This document shows, piece after piece, positions 6,517-13,092 of a stretch of DNA of 18,331 nucleotides (within the stretch, counting starts at the first letter, position 1; each line of letters starts with the position of its first letter). The notes beneath the pieces are model-generated. The model did no database searches. It saw only the letters and a program-made list of their open reading frames with translations, and was not told the origin of the DNA. The DNA lies in NCBI GenBank assembly GCA_001940725.1, contig MDVR01000074.1, positions 1 through 18,331 of the forward strand, read 5' to 3'. Origin of the DNA: Candidatus Heimdallarchaeota archaeon LC_2. GTDB lineage: Archaea > Asgardarchaeota > Heimdallarchaeia > Heimdallarchaeales > Kariarchaeaceae. The translations under genes were made by a program, and so were the position numbers.

Positions 6517-9026
6517 TACGAATTCCCCAACAAATCTGCAAGTCTTAGTAATTCCGCAAATACACCTGCTGAAGTAACTGCTGCACCTGCACCCGGACCT
6601 TGCACAATTAAAGGATAAGTCTTATACCTCATTGTTTTGAATAGTATAATATTTTCACTCCCGCGTAGATTGGCAAATGGATGGTTATTTGGATATGGCT
6701 TTAATTCAATGAAACATTCACCAGAGGCACGAATAACACCAACATATCTCAAAACTTTATTTTCATTAGAAGCCTGAGATACCTTTTCTGCCATATTTGA
6801 GTCATATTCAGGTAATTTATTCAAGAAATCTTCAACACTTGAATCGTCAAAAAGAGAATCAGGTAATAAACTTTGTATCTTTACATCTTCTACATTAATC
6901 TTCAAGCCAATTTCCCTGGCTAGAATTACTAATTTTCTAGCAATGTCTATCCCAGATAAATCATCTCTTGGATCTGGCTCTGTATATCCCTCCCTTTTGG
7001 CAATTTTAACTACTTCAGAGAAAGATTTTATTTCTGATAAATTATTGAAAATGAATGAAAGAGTACCAGATAATACTCCCTCAATTTCATCAATTTGATC
7101 TCCTGTTTTTATTAAATCTTTTAATGTTGAAATAATGGGAAGACCAGCACCAACTGTTGTTTCATAAAAATAATGAGTTGTTTTGTCTAAAGGATTGGTT
7201 GAAGGTCCCTTTAGAATATAATTTTGCAAATTACTATATTGCTCAAATTTACTGGAATTAGCTTTCTTATTTGGTGTAATTACATGAATACCTCGTTTCA
7301 GCCATTGATCATACATATTTGCAATACTTTCAGAAGATGTACAATCAATAATTACGGAATGAGGAATTGAATCAGTATGTACAAAATCAGTGAATTCTGC
7401 AATATCCATTTTTCTTGATTGATTTTCAAATTCACTTTTCCAATTTTGGAGTTGAATTTGTTTCATAAGTAACATTGAAGTGGAATTTGCCAATCCGTTT
7501 ATTCTTAAATCGATATTATATTGATTTTTTAATTTCTCTATCTGATTTTGTATTTGATCTAGAAGTGAACTACCAATTAATCCAATTCCAATAATGCCTA
7601 CTGAAAGCGTAAGATGAGAGAGGTAAAATGCTGAATGAACTGCCCTTAACGCCCGCGTCATATCATTACTGTCAATAATTACAGAAATATTTCTCTCAGA
7701 ACTACCCTGTGAAATCATTCTGACATTAATTCTAGATCGACTTAGGCCACTGAAGAAAATTGATGCGATTCCAGGTTGATGGACCATTTGATCACCAATT
7801 GCAGCTAAAATCCCTACATTTTTCTCTAGTTTCACAGCATGTATATGACCTTGTGAAATTTCCATAGCAAATTCTTTTTCGACTGCTTTTTGTGCTTTTG
7901 ATCCATCGAATTCAGTTACTGCAACACAAATTGAATATTCGCTACTTGCCTGTGAAATCATCATTACTGAAACTTCTGCCGAGGATAATGCACCAAATAG
8001 TTTTTTGCTAATACCAGGAACTCCTATCATTCCTGCACCCTCAATTGTAATTAAGGCAATAGAATCCACTGTTGCGAATCCTTTAACTAGTGTTTGATTG
8101 GAAGTATCATCAGATAATTGATAAATTCGGGTCCCAGGATGTTCATGGTTAAATGTATTATGAATGGTTATTGATATATTTTTTTCAATAGCAGGTGCTA
8201 TTGTAGATGGATGAAGTACTTCTGCTCCAAAATACGCAAGTTCTAATGCCTCCAAATATGAGATATCGTTTAAAATGACGGCATCTGGCACCCTTCTTGG
8301 ATCTGCACTGTACATTCCATTAACATCAGTCCATATATGAATGCTTTCAGCATCTAACAATACGGCCATGATTGCAGCTGATAAATCACTACCATTTCGT
8401 TTTAGTGTGGTAACTATTCCTTCATTGGTTGAAGCCACAAAACCAGGAATTACCAACAGATTATATTTGCTCACTTCTTCCAATTCTTTCTCAAGATTCT
8501 TTTTAGATTGTCGCCAATCAATTGAAGGACCAGTCAATAATGTTTCTGATATTATTATTCTTCTTGAATCTATCCATAAAGGTGTACGTCCAAGTTTTTC
8601 TAATAATCCTGCCATAATATTTGTGGACCAAATTTCACCAAGACCAGATACCAAATCCAGAATCTGAGAACTATAGGATTTAGTAATCCTTACCGTTCGT
8701 AGAATATCACTTAAATCATTGAAGTCTGTATTAATCCCCGCTTCTATTGACTTTTTATTTGGAGAATCAGCTAGTAATGATGAAACACGATCCATATGTA
8801 ATGATTTTAATTTTTCAAAATTACTTAGATAATTTTCATCTTTCTGTTTTGCCAAATCTAATAATTCTATTAACTGATCTGTAACTCCACCTATTGCGGA
8901 CAAAACTATTGCAATTTGGGTTTCATTTGGTTCGATTAAAGTATCAGTAATCAGCTTTGCTACATGCTCAAACTGATTTTCATCTCTAATACTCGAACCA
9001 CCGAATTTATGAACGACCCAATTCAT
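6516..9026 (-). CDS. thrA: Bifunctional aspartokinase / homoserine dehydrogenase
   Basis: This fused enzyme catalyses the first and third steps of the aspartate-to-threonine pathway. At 836 aa it is close to E. coli ThrA. The aspartokinase domain (about 1-300) shows KFGGSS (7-12), TLKRNGSDLSAA (207-218), WTDVNGMYSADPR (232-244) and AYFGAEVLHP (264-273). Two ACT-type regulatory segments follow (about 317-395 and 402-470), which in relatives bind threonine for feedback inhibition. The homoserine dehydrogenase domain (about 474-836) has a Rossmann loop GIIGIGLIGSS (477-487), TPNKKAN (584-590), EGVLSGTLSFIFN (649-661), and the EPDPRDDLSGIDIARK block (683-698), whose E683, D694 and K698 match the catalytic residues known from yeast. 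It is the first gene of the operon, and the fused form is mainly a bacterial and plant arrangement. Aspartate-semialdehyde dehydrogenase is not in the window. Confidence 0.96.
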   Translation of the reverse strand: MNWVVHKFGGSSIRDENQFEHVAKLITDTLIEPNETQIAIVLSAIGGVTDQLIELLDLAKQKDENYLSNFEKLKSLHMDRVSSLLADSPNKKSIEAGINTDFNDLSDILRTVRITKSYSSQILDLVSGLGEIWSTNIMAGLLEKLGRTPLWIDSRRIIISETLLTGPSIDWRQSKKNLEKELEEVSKYNLLVIPGFVASTNEGIVTTLKRNGSDLSAAIMAVLLDAESIHIWTDVNGMYSADPRRVPDAVILNDISYLEALELAYFGAEVLHPSTIAPAIEKNISITIHNTFNHEHPGTRIYQLSDDTSNQTLVKGFATVDSIALITIEGAGMIGVPGISKKLFGALSSAEVSVMMISQASSEYSICVAVTEFDGSKAQKAVEKEFAMEISQGHIHAVKLEKNVGILAAIGDQMVHQPGIASIFFSGLSRSRINVRMISQGSSERNISVIIDSNDMTRALRAVHSAFYLSHLTLSVGIIGIGLIGSSLLDQIQNQIEKLKNQYNIDLRINGLANSTSMLLMKQIQLQNWKSEFENQSRKMDIAEFTDFVHTDSIPHSVIIDCTSSESIANMYDQWLKRGIHVITPNKKANSSKFEQYSNLQNYILKGPSTNPLDKTTHYFYETTVGAGLPIISTLKDLIKTGDQIDEIEGVLSGTLSFIFNNLSEIKSFSEVVKIAKREGYTEPDPRDDLSGIDIARKLVILAREIGLKINVEDVKIQSLLPDSLFDDSSVEDFLNKLPEYDSNMAEKVSQASNENKVLRYVGVIRASGECFIELKPYPNNHPFANLRGSENIILFKTMRYKTYPLIVQGPGAGAAVTSAGVFAELLRLADLLGNS

Positions 9027-9064
9027 CTTTATATTCCATAGTTTTAAGCCTTAATAATTTTAGT

Positions 9065-9072
9065 GAATATAC
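9065..9072 (-). promoter_or_regulatory. Probable TATA box of the thrABC operon
   Basis: On the minus strand the sequence reads GTATATTC, about 40 bp before the thrA ATG. It predicts transcription start near 9042 and a leader of about 15 nt. No leader peptide rich in Thr/Ile codons or attenuator hairpin is visible in 9027-9100, unlike the enterobacterial thr operon. Confidence 0.4.
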
Positions 9073-9167
9073 TCTAAGTAAAAACGAATTCAACTTTTTA
9101 GGAAAGGAATTTTTTATCTTAAGAAACAAAAATTGATTGTCTTCTTTGATTTTTTTGGACTTATCCA

Positions 9168-9175
9168 ATTTATAA
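9168..9175 (+). promoter_or_regulatory. TATA box of the TPR/SNAP-like gene
   Basis: ATTTATAA on the plus strand predicts transcription start near 9197. The region between thrA and this gene therefore holds two divergent promoters about 100 bp apart. Confidence 0.45.
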
Positions 9176-9252
9176 GGTGTATATTTTAAAAAATAAGTTT
9201 CTAATTCTTATTTTAGCAGTAAGGATTAGTGGTCAAATCTGGTATTAATATC

Positions 9253-9258
9253 GAAGGA
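9253..9258 (+). promoter_or_regulatory. Shine-Dalgarno sequence favouring the ATG at 9265
   Basis: GAAGGA lies 6 nt before ATG 9265. A GTG at 9229 in the same frame would add 12 residues, but its AAGGAT (9221-9226) is only 2 nt away, too close for normal initiation. I therefore prefer the ATG. Confidence 0.5.
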
Positions 9259-9264
9259 ATTGAA

Positions 9265-10065
9265 ATGAGTGAGGATTGTAAAAGCTTAGAAAAGAAGGCG
9301 AAGGGATTTGAGAAAGACAATCTAATGGAAGCTATTGAACATTACAAGCAAGCTGCAAACTGTTTTGGAATTAATGATAAACAGAAGGACCAAAGTTCTA
9401 ATTTGGAAAAAGCTGCAAAATTACTACGAAATTTAGGTAAAGATATTCATAATCCTGTGGAAGCACTAGTAGAATTTACTAAATCCTCTGAAGTATATAT
9501 TGAGGCTGGTAAACCAGGTGAAGCTGAAAAAGTAATGCTTGATGCTCAACATAAGTTTGAAGAATCAGTGAGGAGAATAAGATCTGAAGTGAAAAATCTT
9601 GAAAATCCAGAAGAAGCTGAAAAAAAACTTGTATTAGCATCTGAATATGCGTTACAGGCAAAAAATGAACCGTTAAGTAGAGAATGTTGGATCGATTCAG
9701 CTGAAATTTATAGAATAAGTGCAAAAAAAATCGATGAGCCAAGAGAAGCCCTAGAAGTGTTCAAAAATGCAATACATAATTACTTGAAAGGAGAATCTGA
9801 AGAAAGAAAATTTGCAGCCCTTATAGAAGCCGCAGATAAATTCAATGAAAAGGCAGAGAAGATCAGTAAAACCAAAAAACAATTGATTCTAGCTATTGAT
9901 AATTATTTACAAGCAGGGACAATTTATGAAAGTGCAAAAGCTGAAGATCAAGCAACAAATACTGAAATCCAAATACATGAGATATGTGATACAATCGGTC
10001 TTCCTATCGAATTTATCACTAGTTATTTAGAAAGTCAAAATATATTCCCAATTATTTTAGATTAA
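9265..10065 (+). CDS. Helical-repeat (TPR / alpha-SNAP-like) protein
   Basis: The 266-residue soluble protein is almost wholly predicted helix. It contains about five or six repeated helix pairs with the TPR-like pattern of small residue, hydrophobic and aromatic positions, for example AIEHYKQAANCFG, ALVEFTKSSEVYIEAGK, KLVLASEYALQA, ALEVFKNAIHNYLKG and AIDNYLQAGTIYESA. Length (alpha-SNAP is about 295 aa), the repeated 'x-A-x-x-Y-x-x-A-x-x-x-Y' spacing and lack of a signal peptide resemble the SNAP family of eukaryotic membrane-fusion adaptors. A generic TPR scaffold is an equal alternative. It has no catalytic motif. The gene has its own promoter, divergent from thrABC, and ends before a strong hairpin. 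No operon partner is present to suggest its client. Confidence 0.8.
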   Translation: MSEDCKSLEKKAKGFEKDNLMEAIEHYKQAANCFGINDKQKDQSSNLEKAAKLLRNLGKDIHNPVEALVEFTKSSEVYIEAGKPGEAEKVMLDAQHKFEESVRRIRSEVKNLENPEEAEKKLVLASEYALQAKNEPLSRECWIDSAEIYRISAKKIDEPREALEVFKNAIHNYLKGESEERKFAALIEAADKFNEKAEKISKTKKQLILAIDNYLQAGTIYESAKAEDQATNTEIQIHEICDTIGLPIEFITSYLESQNIFPIILD

Positions 10066-10080
10066 TGAACGGAATATAAT

Positions 10081-10117
10081 TGTCGTATAGTTACGACTAT
10101 ACGACATTAAAATTTTT
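10081..10117. terminator. Strong hairpin plus T-run between convergent genes
   Basis: Positions 10081-10091 and 10096-10106 form a perfect 11-bp stem around a TACG loop, followed by AATTTTTATT with five T at 10113-10117. It lies between the stop of the TPR gene (10065) and the stop of the opposing regulator (10134), so it could terminate both. Being a perfect palindrome, it could also be a protein-binding site. Confidence 0.6.
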
Positions 10118-10133
10118 ATTTCTAATATAGTTT

Positions 10134-10571
10134 TTAGTTATTGTCAATAAATTTCTGTAAATCATCTTTAGGCATGAGTATTTTTGTACTACCATCTAGC
10201 ATATCAAAGGTTACTACTATCTCACTCCTCTGAGCGTTCTCAACTAACCTTCGTATCAAGGGAATATTGATTGCTTCAAAGTTAAATCTGTCATGGTGAA
10301 AATCATCTATTGTTCTGGTATGAATGGTTTTCTTGGTTCTACCTTTTTCGATTAGCTCAACATATTTTATTTGCAAATCTCCTTCTAATTCGTTAAGTAT
10401 ATCTAGAATCGTGGTTCTTGGGATCTCTAATTTCTTGGATAGGGAGTAGGCAGTCTCACCAAGATTGTTCATAATGAATTTGAGAAGTTTCTCTTTACGC
10501 CTTTCTTTTTGTTTTTGCATCCGTTCAGAGTTTACTTTGGTTGCTTCGAGCGTATTTGCCATATATGACAT
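10134..10571 (-). CDS. Winged-helix DNA-binding regulator
   Basis: A basic helix (about residues 15-30) leads into a helix-turn-helix at about 29-65: LLKFIMNNLG, then AYSLSKKLEIPRTTILDILNEL, where the last helix is the likely recognition helix. A wing follows at about 66-85 (KYVELIEKGRTKKTIHTR), and the C-terminal ~50 residues (about 95-145) are alpha+beta and may be the dimer or effector part. At 145 aa it is the size of many archaeal winged-helix repressors; I cannot name a subfamily. A second ATG at 10562 gives 142 aa and would suit a leaderless transcript from the minus-strand TATA at 10582-10594. It is divergent from another small winged-helix-like gene, with repeated sites between them, one of which overlaps its own start. 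This suggests autoregulation (inference). Confidence 0.82.
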   Translation of the reverse strand: MSYMANTLEATKVNSERMQKQKERRKEKLLKFIMNNLGETAYSLSKKLEIPRTTILDILNELEGDLQIKYVELIEKGRTKKTIHTRTIDDFHHDRFNFEAINIPLIRRLVENAQRSEIVVTFDMLDGSTKILMPKDDLQKFIDNN

Positions 10572-10576
10572 ATATA
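10561..10576 (+). repeat. Operator-like site 1: palindrome over the regulator's start codon
   Basis: Positions 10561-10575 read ATATATG-A-CATATAT, a perfect 7-bp inverted repeat around one base, overlapping both possible start codons of the minus-strand regulator. Its right half shares GACATATAT with two further copies in the intergenic region. Confidence 0.5.
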
Positions 10577-10581
10577 CATTA

Positions 10582-10594
10582 TTTTATTTAAATG
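10582..10594 (-). promoter_or_regulatory. TATA box of the minus-strand regulator
   Basis: The minus strand reads CATTTAAATAAAA here, centred about 25 bp before 10563. A transcript from it would begin essentially at the ATG at 10562 or inside the preceding palindrome, so bound protein there would block initiation. Confidence 0.4.
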
Positions 10595-10633
10595 TAACTA
10601 CGTTAATCCTTAAATAATGCCATATTAAACGTA

Positions 10634-10646
10634 TTCGACATATATT
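10634..10646 (+). repeat. Operator-like direct repeat, copy 2
   Basis: TTCGACATATATT, identical over 13 bp to the copy 54 bp further on. Both are in the same orientation in the region between two divergent regulators. Confidence 0.5.
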
Positions 10647-10687
10647 ATATTTCAGATACATGTGCAATATCACAGTTATATATCGAG

Positions 10688-10700
10688 TTCGACATATATT
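10688..10700 (+). repeat. Operator-like direct repeat, copy 3
   Basis: TTCGACATATATT, the second exact 13-bp copy, lying just upstream of the TATA box of the plus-strand gene (10712-10722). A protein bound here could activate or repress that promoter. Confidence 0.5.
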
Positions 10701-10711
10701 TTATCGACTAA

Positions 10712-10722
10712 TTTATATATAA
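10712..10722 (+). promoter_or_regulatory. TATA box implying a leaderless transcript
   Basis: TTTATATATAA is centred 25 bp before the ATG at 10742, so transcription should begin at or within a base or two of the start codon. No Shine-Dalgarno sequence is present. Confidence 0.6.
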
Positions 10723-10741
10723 TTATTGTGCATATATTATT

Positions 10742-11002
10742 ATGGATAAGTTGTTACCTTTTCAAGAAGAAATATTGGTTTCACTTGGTATTGCTACGAA
10801 TATGTCATTAACAGGCAGAGTTACGTTTAATGGTTTATATGTCAAAACGTCAGTAGAGGTAAAAAAAATAAAAAACAGTACAAAAAAAGTAAAAAAGGCC
10901 GTAAAACAACTAGTAGCACTGGGATATATTCTGAGAAAACCATCCGGTGATATGACATACTCTTTGTCTCGAATAGGATTGAATTACTTGCTCAACCTGT
11001 AG
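10742..11002 (+). CDS. Small winged-helix-like protein, 86 aa
   Basis: The protein is short and basic. The N-terminal part (PFQEEILVSLGIAT) resembles the first helix of a winged-helix domain, and the middle is lysine-rich (VKKIKNSTKKVKKAVKQ). The segment KKAVKQLVALGYILRKPSGDMTYSLSRIGLNYLL (about 50-84) has the layout of a recognition helix, a beta wing and a last helix, as in MarR/PadR-like or DUF-type archaeal winged-helix proteins. Family assignment is by pattern only. It has a clear leaderless promoter and is divergent from the other winged-helix gene. The pair may form a mutual regulatory switch. It ends 289 bp before the ABC transporter genes, so a role in their control is possible but unproven. 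Confidence 0.7.
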   Translation: MDKLLPFQEEILVSLGIATNMSLTGRVTFNGLYVKTSVEVKKIKNSTKKVKKAVKQLVALGYILRKPSGDMTYSLSRIGLNYLLNL

Positions 11003-11148
11003 AAATATGTTGTAGTTTCTCAATATATCTTGTAAAATAATTATAATGTACAATTTCTAATACGATTGAAATGTAAAATGTATCTGATAATGATTTTCAG
11101 AATTCAATCTAAATAAATTTCTCTAATTTCTAGGATCGAATAAATTTT

Positions 11149-11187
11149 TCAGTTGTTTCTGTTGAATGACGTCTTAGTAACAACTGA
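11149..11187. repeat. Inverted repeat upstream of the ABC transporter operon
   Basis: TCAGTTGTT (11149-11157) and AACAACTGA (11179-11187) are perfect 9-bp arms around 21 bp, and the palindrome GACGTC (11168-11173) lies almost centrally between them. This is the only notable structure in the 11003-11291 gap apart from a weak TATA (TTAAATA, 11232-11238). It could be an operator for the transporter genes or a terminator remnant of the preceding gene. Confidence 0.35.
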
Positions 11188-11279
11188 GATAATTCTTTGA
11201 AAGCCATATCAATTGGAACTTATCAGATAGCTTAAATAGGTTCAACATCCCACGAAACAGTAGATAATTCAATTTTCTC

Positions 11280-11284
11280 GGAGA
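11280..11284 (+). promoter_or_regulatory. Shine-Dalgarno sequence of the first ABC gene
   Basis: GGAGA stands 7 nt before the ATG at 11292. The weak TATA at 11232-11238 would give a leader of about 30 nt. Confidence 0.5.
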
Positions 11285-11291
11285 AATAATA

Positions 11292-13091
11292 ATGGCTTCT
11301 TATAATTTTGATACTTCTGAAAGAGATCAAGTCGCGCGTAGGGAAAGTTACAAATGGATTCTGGGTCATTTATCCAGAAATAAAATTAAATTCTTTATCA
11401 TGGTCTTCGGAACTCTTGGAACTAATGTGCTAAGAATAATAATTCCATTTTTAGTTGGAATAATGATTGATCAAGCAATTATTCCAAGAGACGAAGATGA
11501 ACTGACGTTCTACACCTTTCTTATTTTAATTTTAGGAGTGGTAAGAATATTGCTTTCTTATCTCACAATATACGTAACCAATTCAATTTCTTGGAATTCC
11601 ATTAGAGACATAAGAGTTGAATTTTTTACGAAATTGCAAGATAAACCATTAGAATTTCATAATCGAGTAAGAAGTGGGGATCTTATGGCTTTAGCAACAA
11701 ATGATATGTCCCAACTCGGATTTATGATAAATCCAGGTATAAGATTGGTGTCAGATGCATTTATAGGATTAGCTGTAGTGATTATTTTAGCAATAACCAT
11801 CGACCCCCTGTTCACACTAATATTAACTCCATTTTTTATTTTATACCTAATTTCAATTAGAAATTATAACAGGGAGATGAAACCCATTAGTCAAACATTT
11901 CAGCAAAAATGGAGTTTAATCAGTCGATCTGCTCAAGATTCAATTACTGGTGTTCGTGTAGTCAGAGCATTTAATGGAGAAGAATTTGAGAAAAAGCAAT
12001 TTTTAGAGGTTGTAACTGATTTTAAGAAAACTTGGTATAAACAACAAATGCTGGTTGCGAAATATTGGCCTTTATTAATTATATATTTGACAATTGGGTT
12101 CTCTTTTATTGTAGGTGTTTGGTTTGTAACAGAGGGACTTCTAACACTCGGAGAATTAGTAAGTATCAATGGAATGTTATTGTTACTTATTTTACCTACA
12201 TTTATTATTTCATTTGCAGTAGGGATGCTTCAAGGAGGTCTCGCTGGAGGTGAAAGAATTTTTCATACCATGAATGCATATGATGCTGAAGAGGCAATAG
12301 AAACTACATATTTGGATTGGCCAAAACAAATTGATGGGAAAATTAAATTCGAGAATGTCAATTTCAAGTATGATGGAACAGAGAAATATGTGTTACAAAA
12401 TATAAATCTAGAAATAGAATCCGGTAAAACAATTGCACTTGTAGGTCCCACCGGATCGGGAAAAACTACTCTCACTAAATTACTATCTCGTTTTTACAAC
12501 TATGAAGGAATAATTACCTTAGATGGAGAAGACATTCAGAATTTTCATTTACAAGACTTACGACAAAATATTGGTCGTGTTGAACAAGATATTTTTCTAT
12601 TTGCATCAACTATCAAAGAGAACATCATGTTTGGTATTGGGGATAGACAGGTAACTCAAGAAGAAATTGTGTTAACTGCTAAAACAGCTCAAGCTCATGA
12701 TTTCATATCTACGCAAGTGGATGGTTATGATACACTTCTTGGGGAAAGAGGTGTAGGGCTATCAGGGGGTCAACGTCAGAGATTAGCAATTGCTAGATGT
12801 TTACTCACAGATCCAAAAATATTGATCTTGGATGACTCTACTTCCGCAATAGATTCTGAAACTGAAGAACGAATTTCTTTAGCAATGAATGAAGTAATGA
12901 AAAATAGAACGACACTTTTGATTACACATAGATTGTCTGCAATAAGAAAGGCTGATAAGATTGTAGTTTTGAAAGATGGATCGATAAAGGCAATTGGTAA
13001 GCACGATGATTTAATTTCGACATCAAAGGATTATAGAAGGATTTTCAGTAAACATATAGATTTACCACCAATTTCAGAAGGAGGAAAATAA
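11292..13091 (+). CDS. ABC exporter half-transporter with degenerate catalytic site (subunit A)
   Basis: This is a type IV (exporter) ABC half-transporter, 599 aa. The membrane domain (about 30-320) has six predicted helices, and the nucleotide-binding domain covers about 350-590. Motifs: Walker A GPTGSGKT (385-392), Q-loop Q432, X-loop GERG (484-487), canonical signature LSGGQ (490-494), Walker B ILILDD (510-515) and H-loop H546. The residue after the Walker B Asp is D515 in place of the catalytic Glu, as in the degenerate-site subunits of heterodimeric exporters such as TM287. It probably pairs with the next gene's product to export a hydrophobic compound, lipid or peptide; the substrate cannot be read from sequence. 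The last codons contain the ribosome site of the next gene, 1 nt downstream, so expression is coupled. Confidence 0.95.
   Translation: MASYNFDTSERDQVARRESYKWILGHLSRNKIKFFIMVFGTLGTNVLRIIIPFLVGIMIDQAIIPRDEDELTFYTFLILILGVVRILLSYLTIYVTNSISWNSIRDIRVEFFTKLQDKPLEFHNRVRSGDLMALATNDMSQLGFMINPGIRLVSDAFIGLAVVIILAITIDPLFTLILTPFFILYLISIRNYNREMKPISQTFQQKWSLISRSAQDSITGVRVVRAFNGEEFEKKQFLEVVTDFKKTWYKQQMLVAKYWPLLIIYLTIGFSFIVGVWFVTEGLLTLGELVSINGMLLLLILPTFIISFAVGMLQGGLAGGERIFHTMNAYDAEEAIETTYLDWPKQIDGKIKFENVNFKYDGTEKYVLQNINLEIESGKTIALVGPTGSGKTTLTKLLSRFYNYEGIITLDGEDIQNFHLQDLRQNIGRVEQDIFLFASTIKENIMFGIGDRQVTQEEIVLTAKTAQAHDFISTQVDGYDTLLGERGVGLSGGQRQRLAIARCLLTDPKILILDDSTSAIDSETEERISLAMNEVMKNRTTLLITHRLSAIRKADKIVVLKDGSIKAIGKHDDLISTSKDYRRIFSKHIDLPPISEGGK
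13078..13084 (+). promoter_or_regulatory. Strong Shine-Dalgarno inside the end of the first ABC gene
   Basis: AAGGAGG lies 8 nt before the ATG at 13093 and within the last codons of the upstream gene. It ensures efficient translation of the second subunit from the shared mRNA. Confidence 0.7.
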
Positions 13092-13092
13092 T

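Noticed and set aside
8341..8667. 108-codon open frame on the plus strand inside thrA
   Set aside because: It lies antisense to the conserved aspartokinase domain, has no family resemblance and no promoter or ribosome site; a shadow of the real gene.
9027..9228. Attenuator or riboswitch leader for the thr operon
   Set aside because: The predicted leader is only about 15 nt, with no leader peptide and no stable paired structure visible.
9479..9742. 87-codon minus-strand frame rich in Phe, Leu and Gln that could pass as a membrane peptide
   Set aside because: It is the antisense of the Glu/Lys/Ala-rich helical-repeat protein, which automatically yields hydrophobic-looking residues.
10634..10700. 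CRISPR-like spaced repeats
   Set aside because: Only two exact 13-bp copies plus one degenerate copy, no regular spacer length, and no cas genes; better explained as operator sites between divergent regulators.
11003..11291. tRNA or small RNA gene in the largest gap
   Set aside because: No cloverleaf-compatible sequence or TTC-loop (GGTTCGANNCC-like) motif is visible; only one inverted repeat and a weak TATA are seen.
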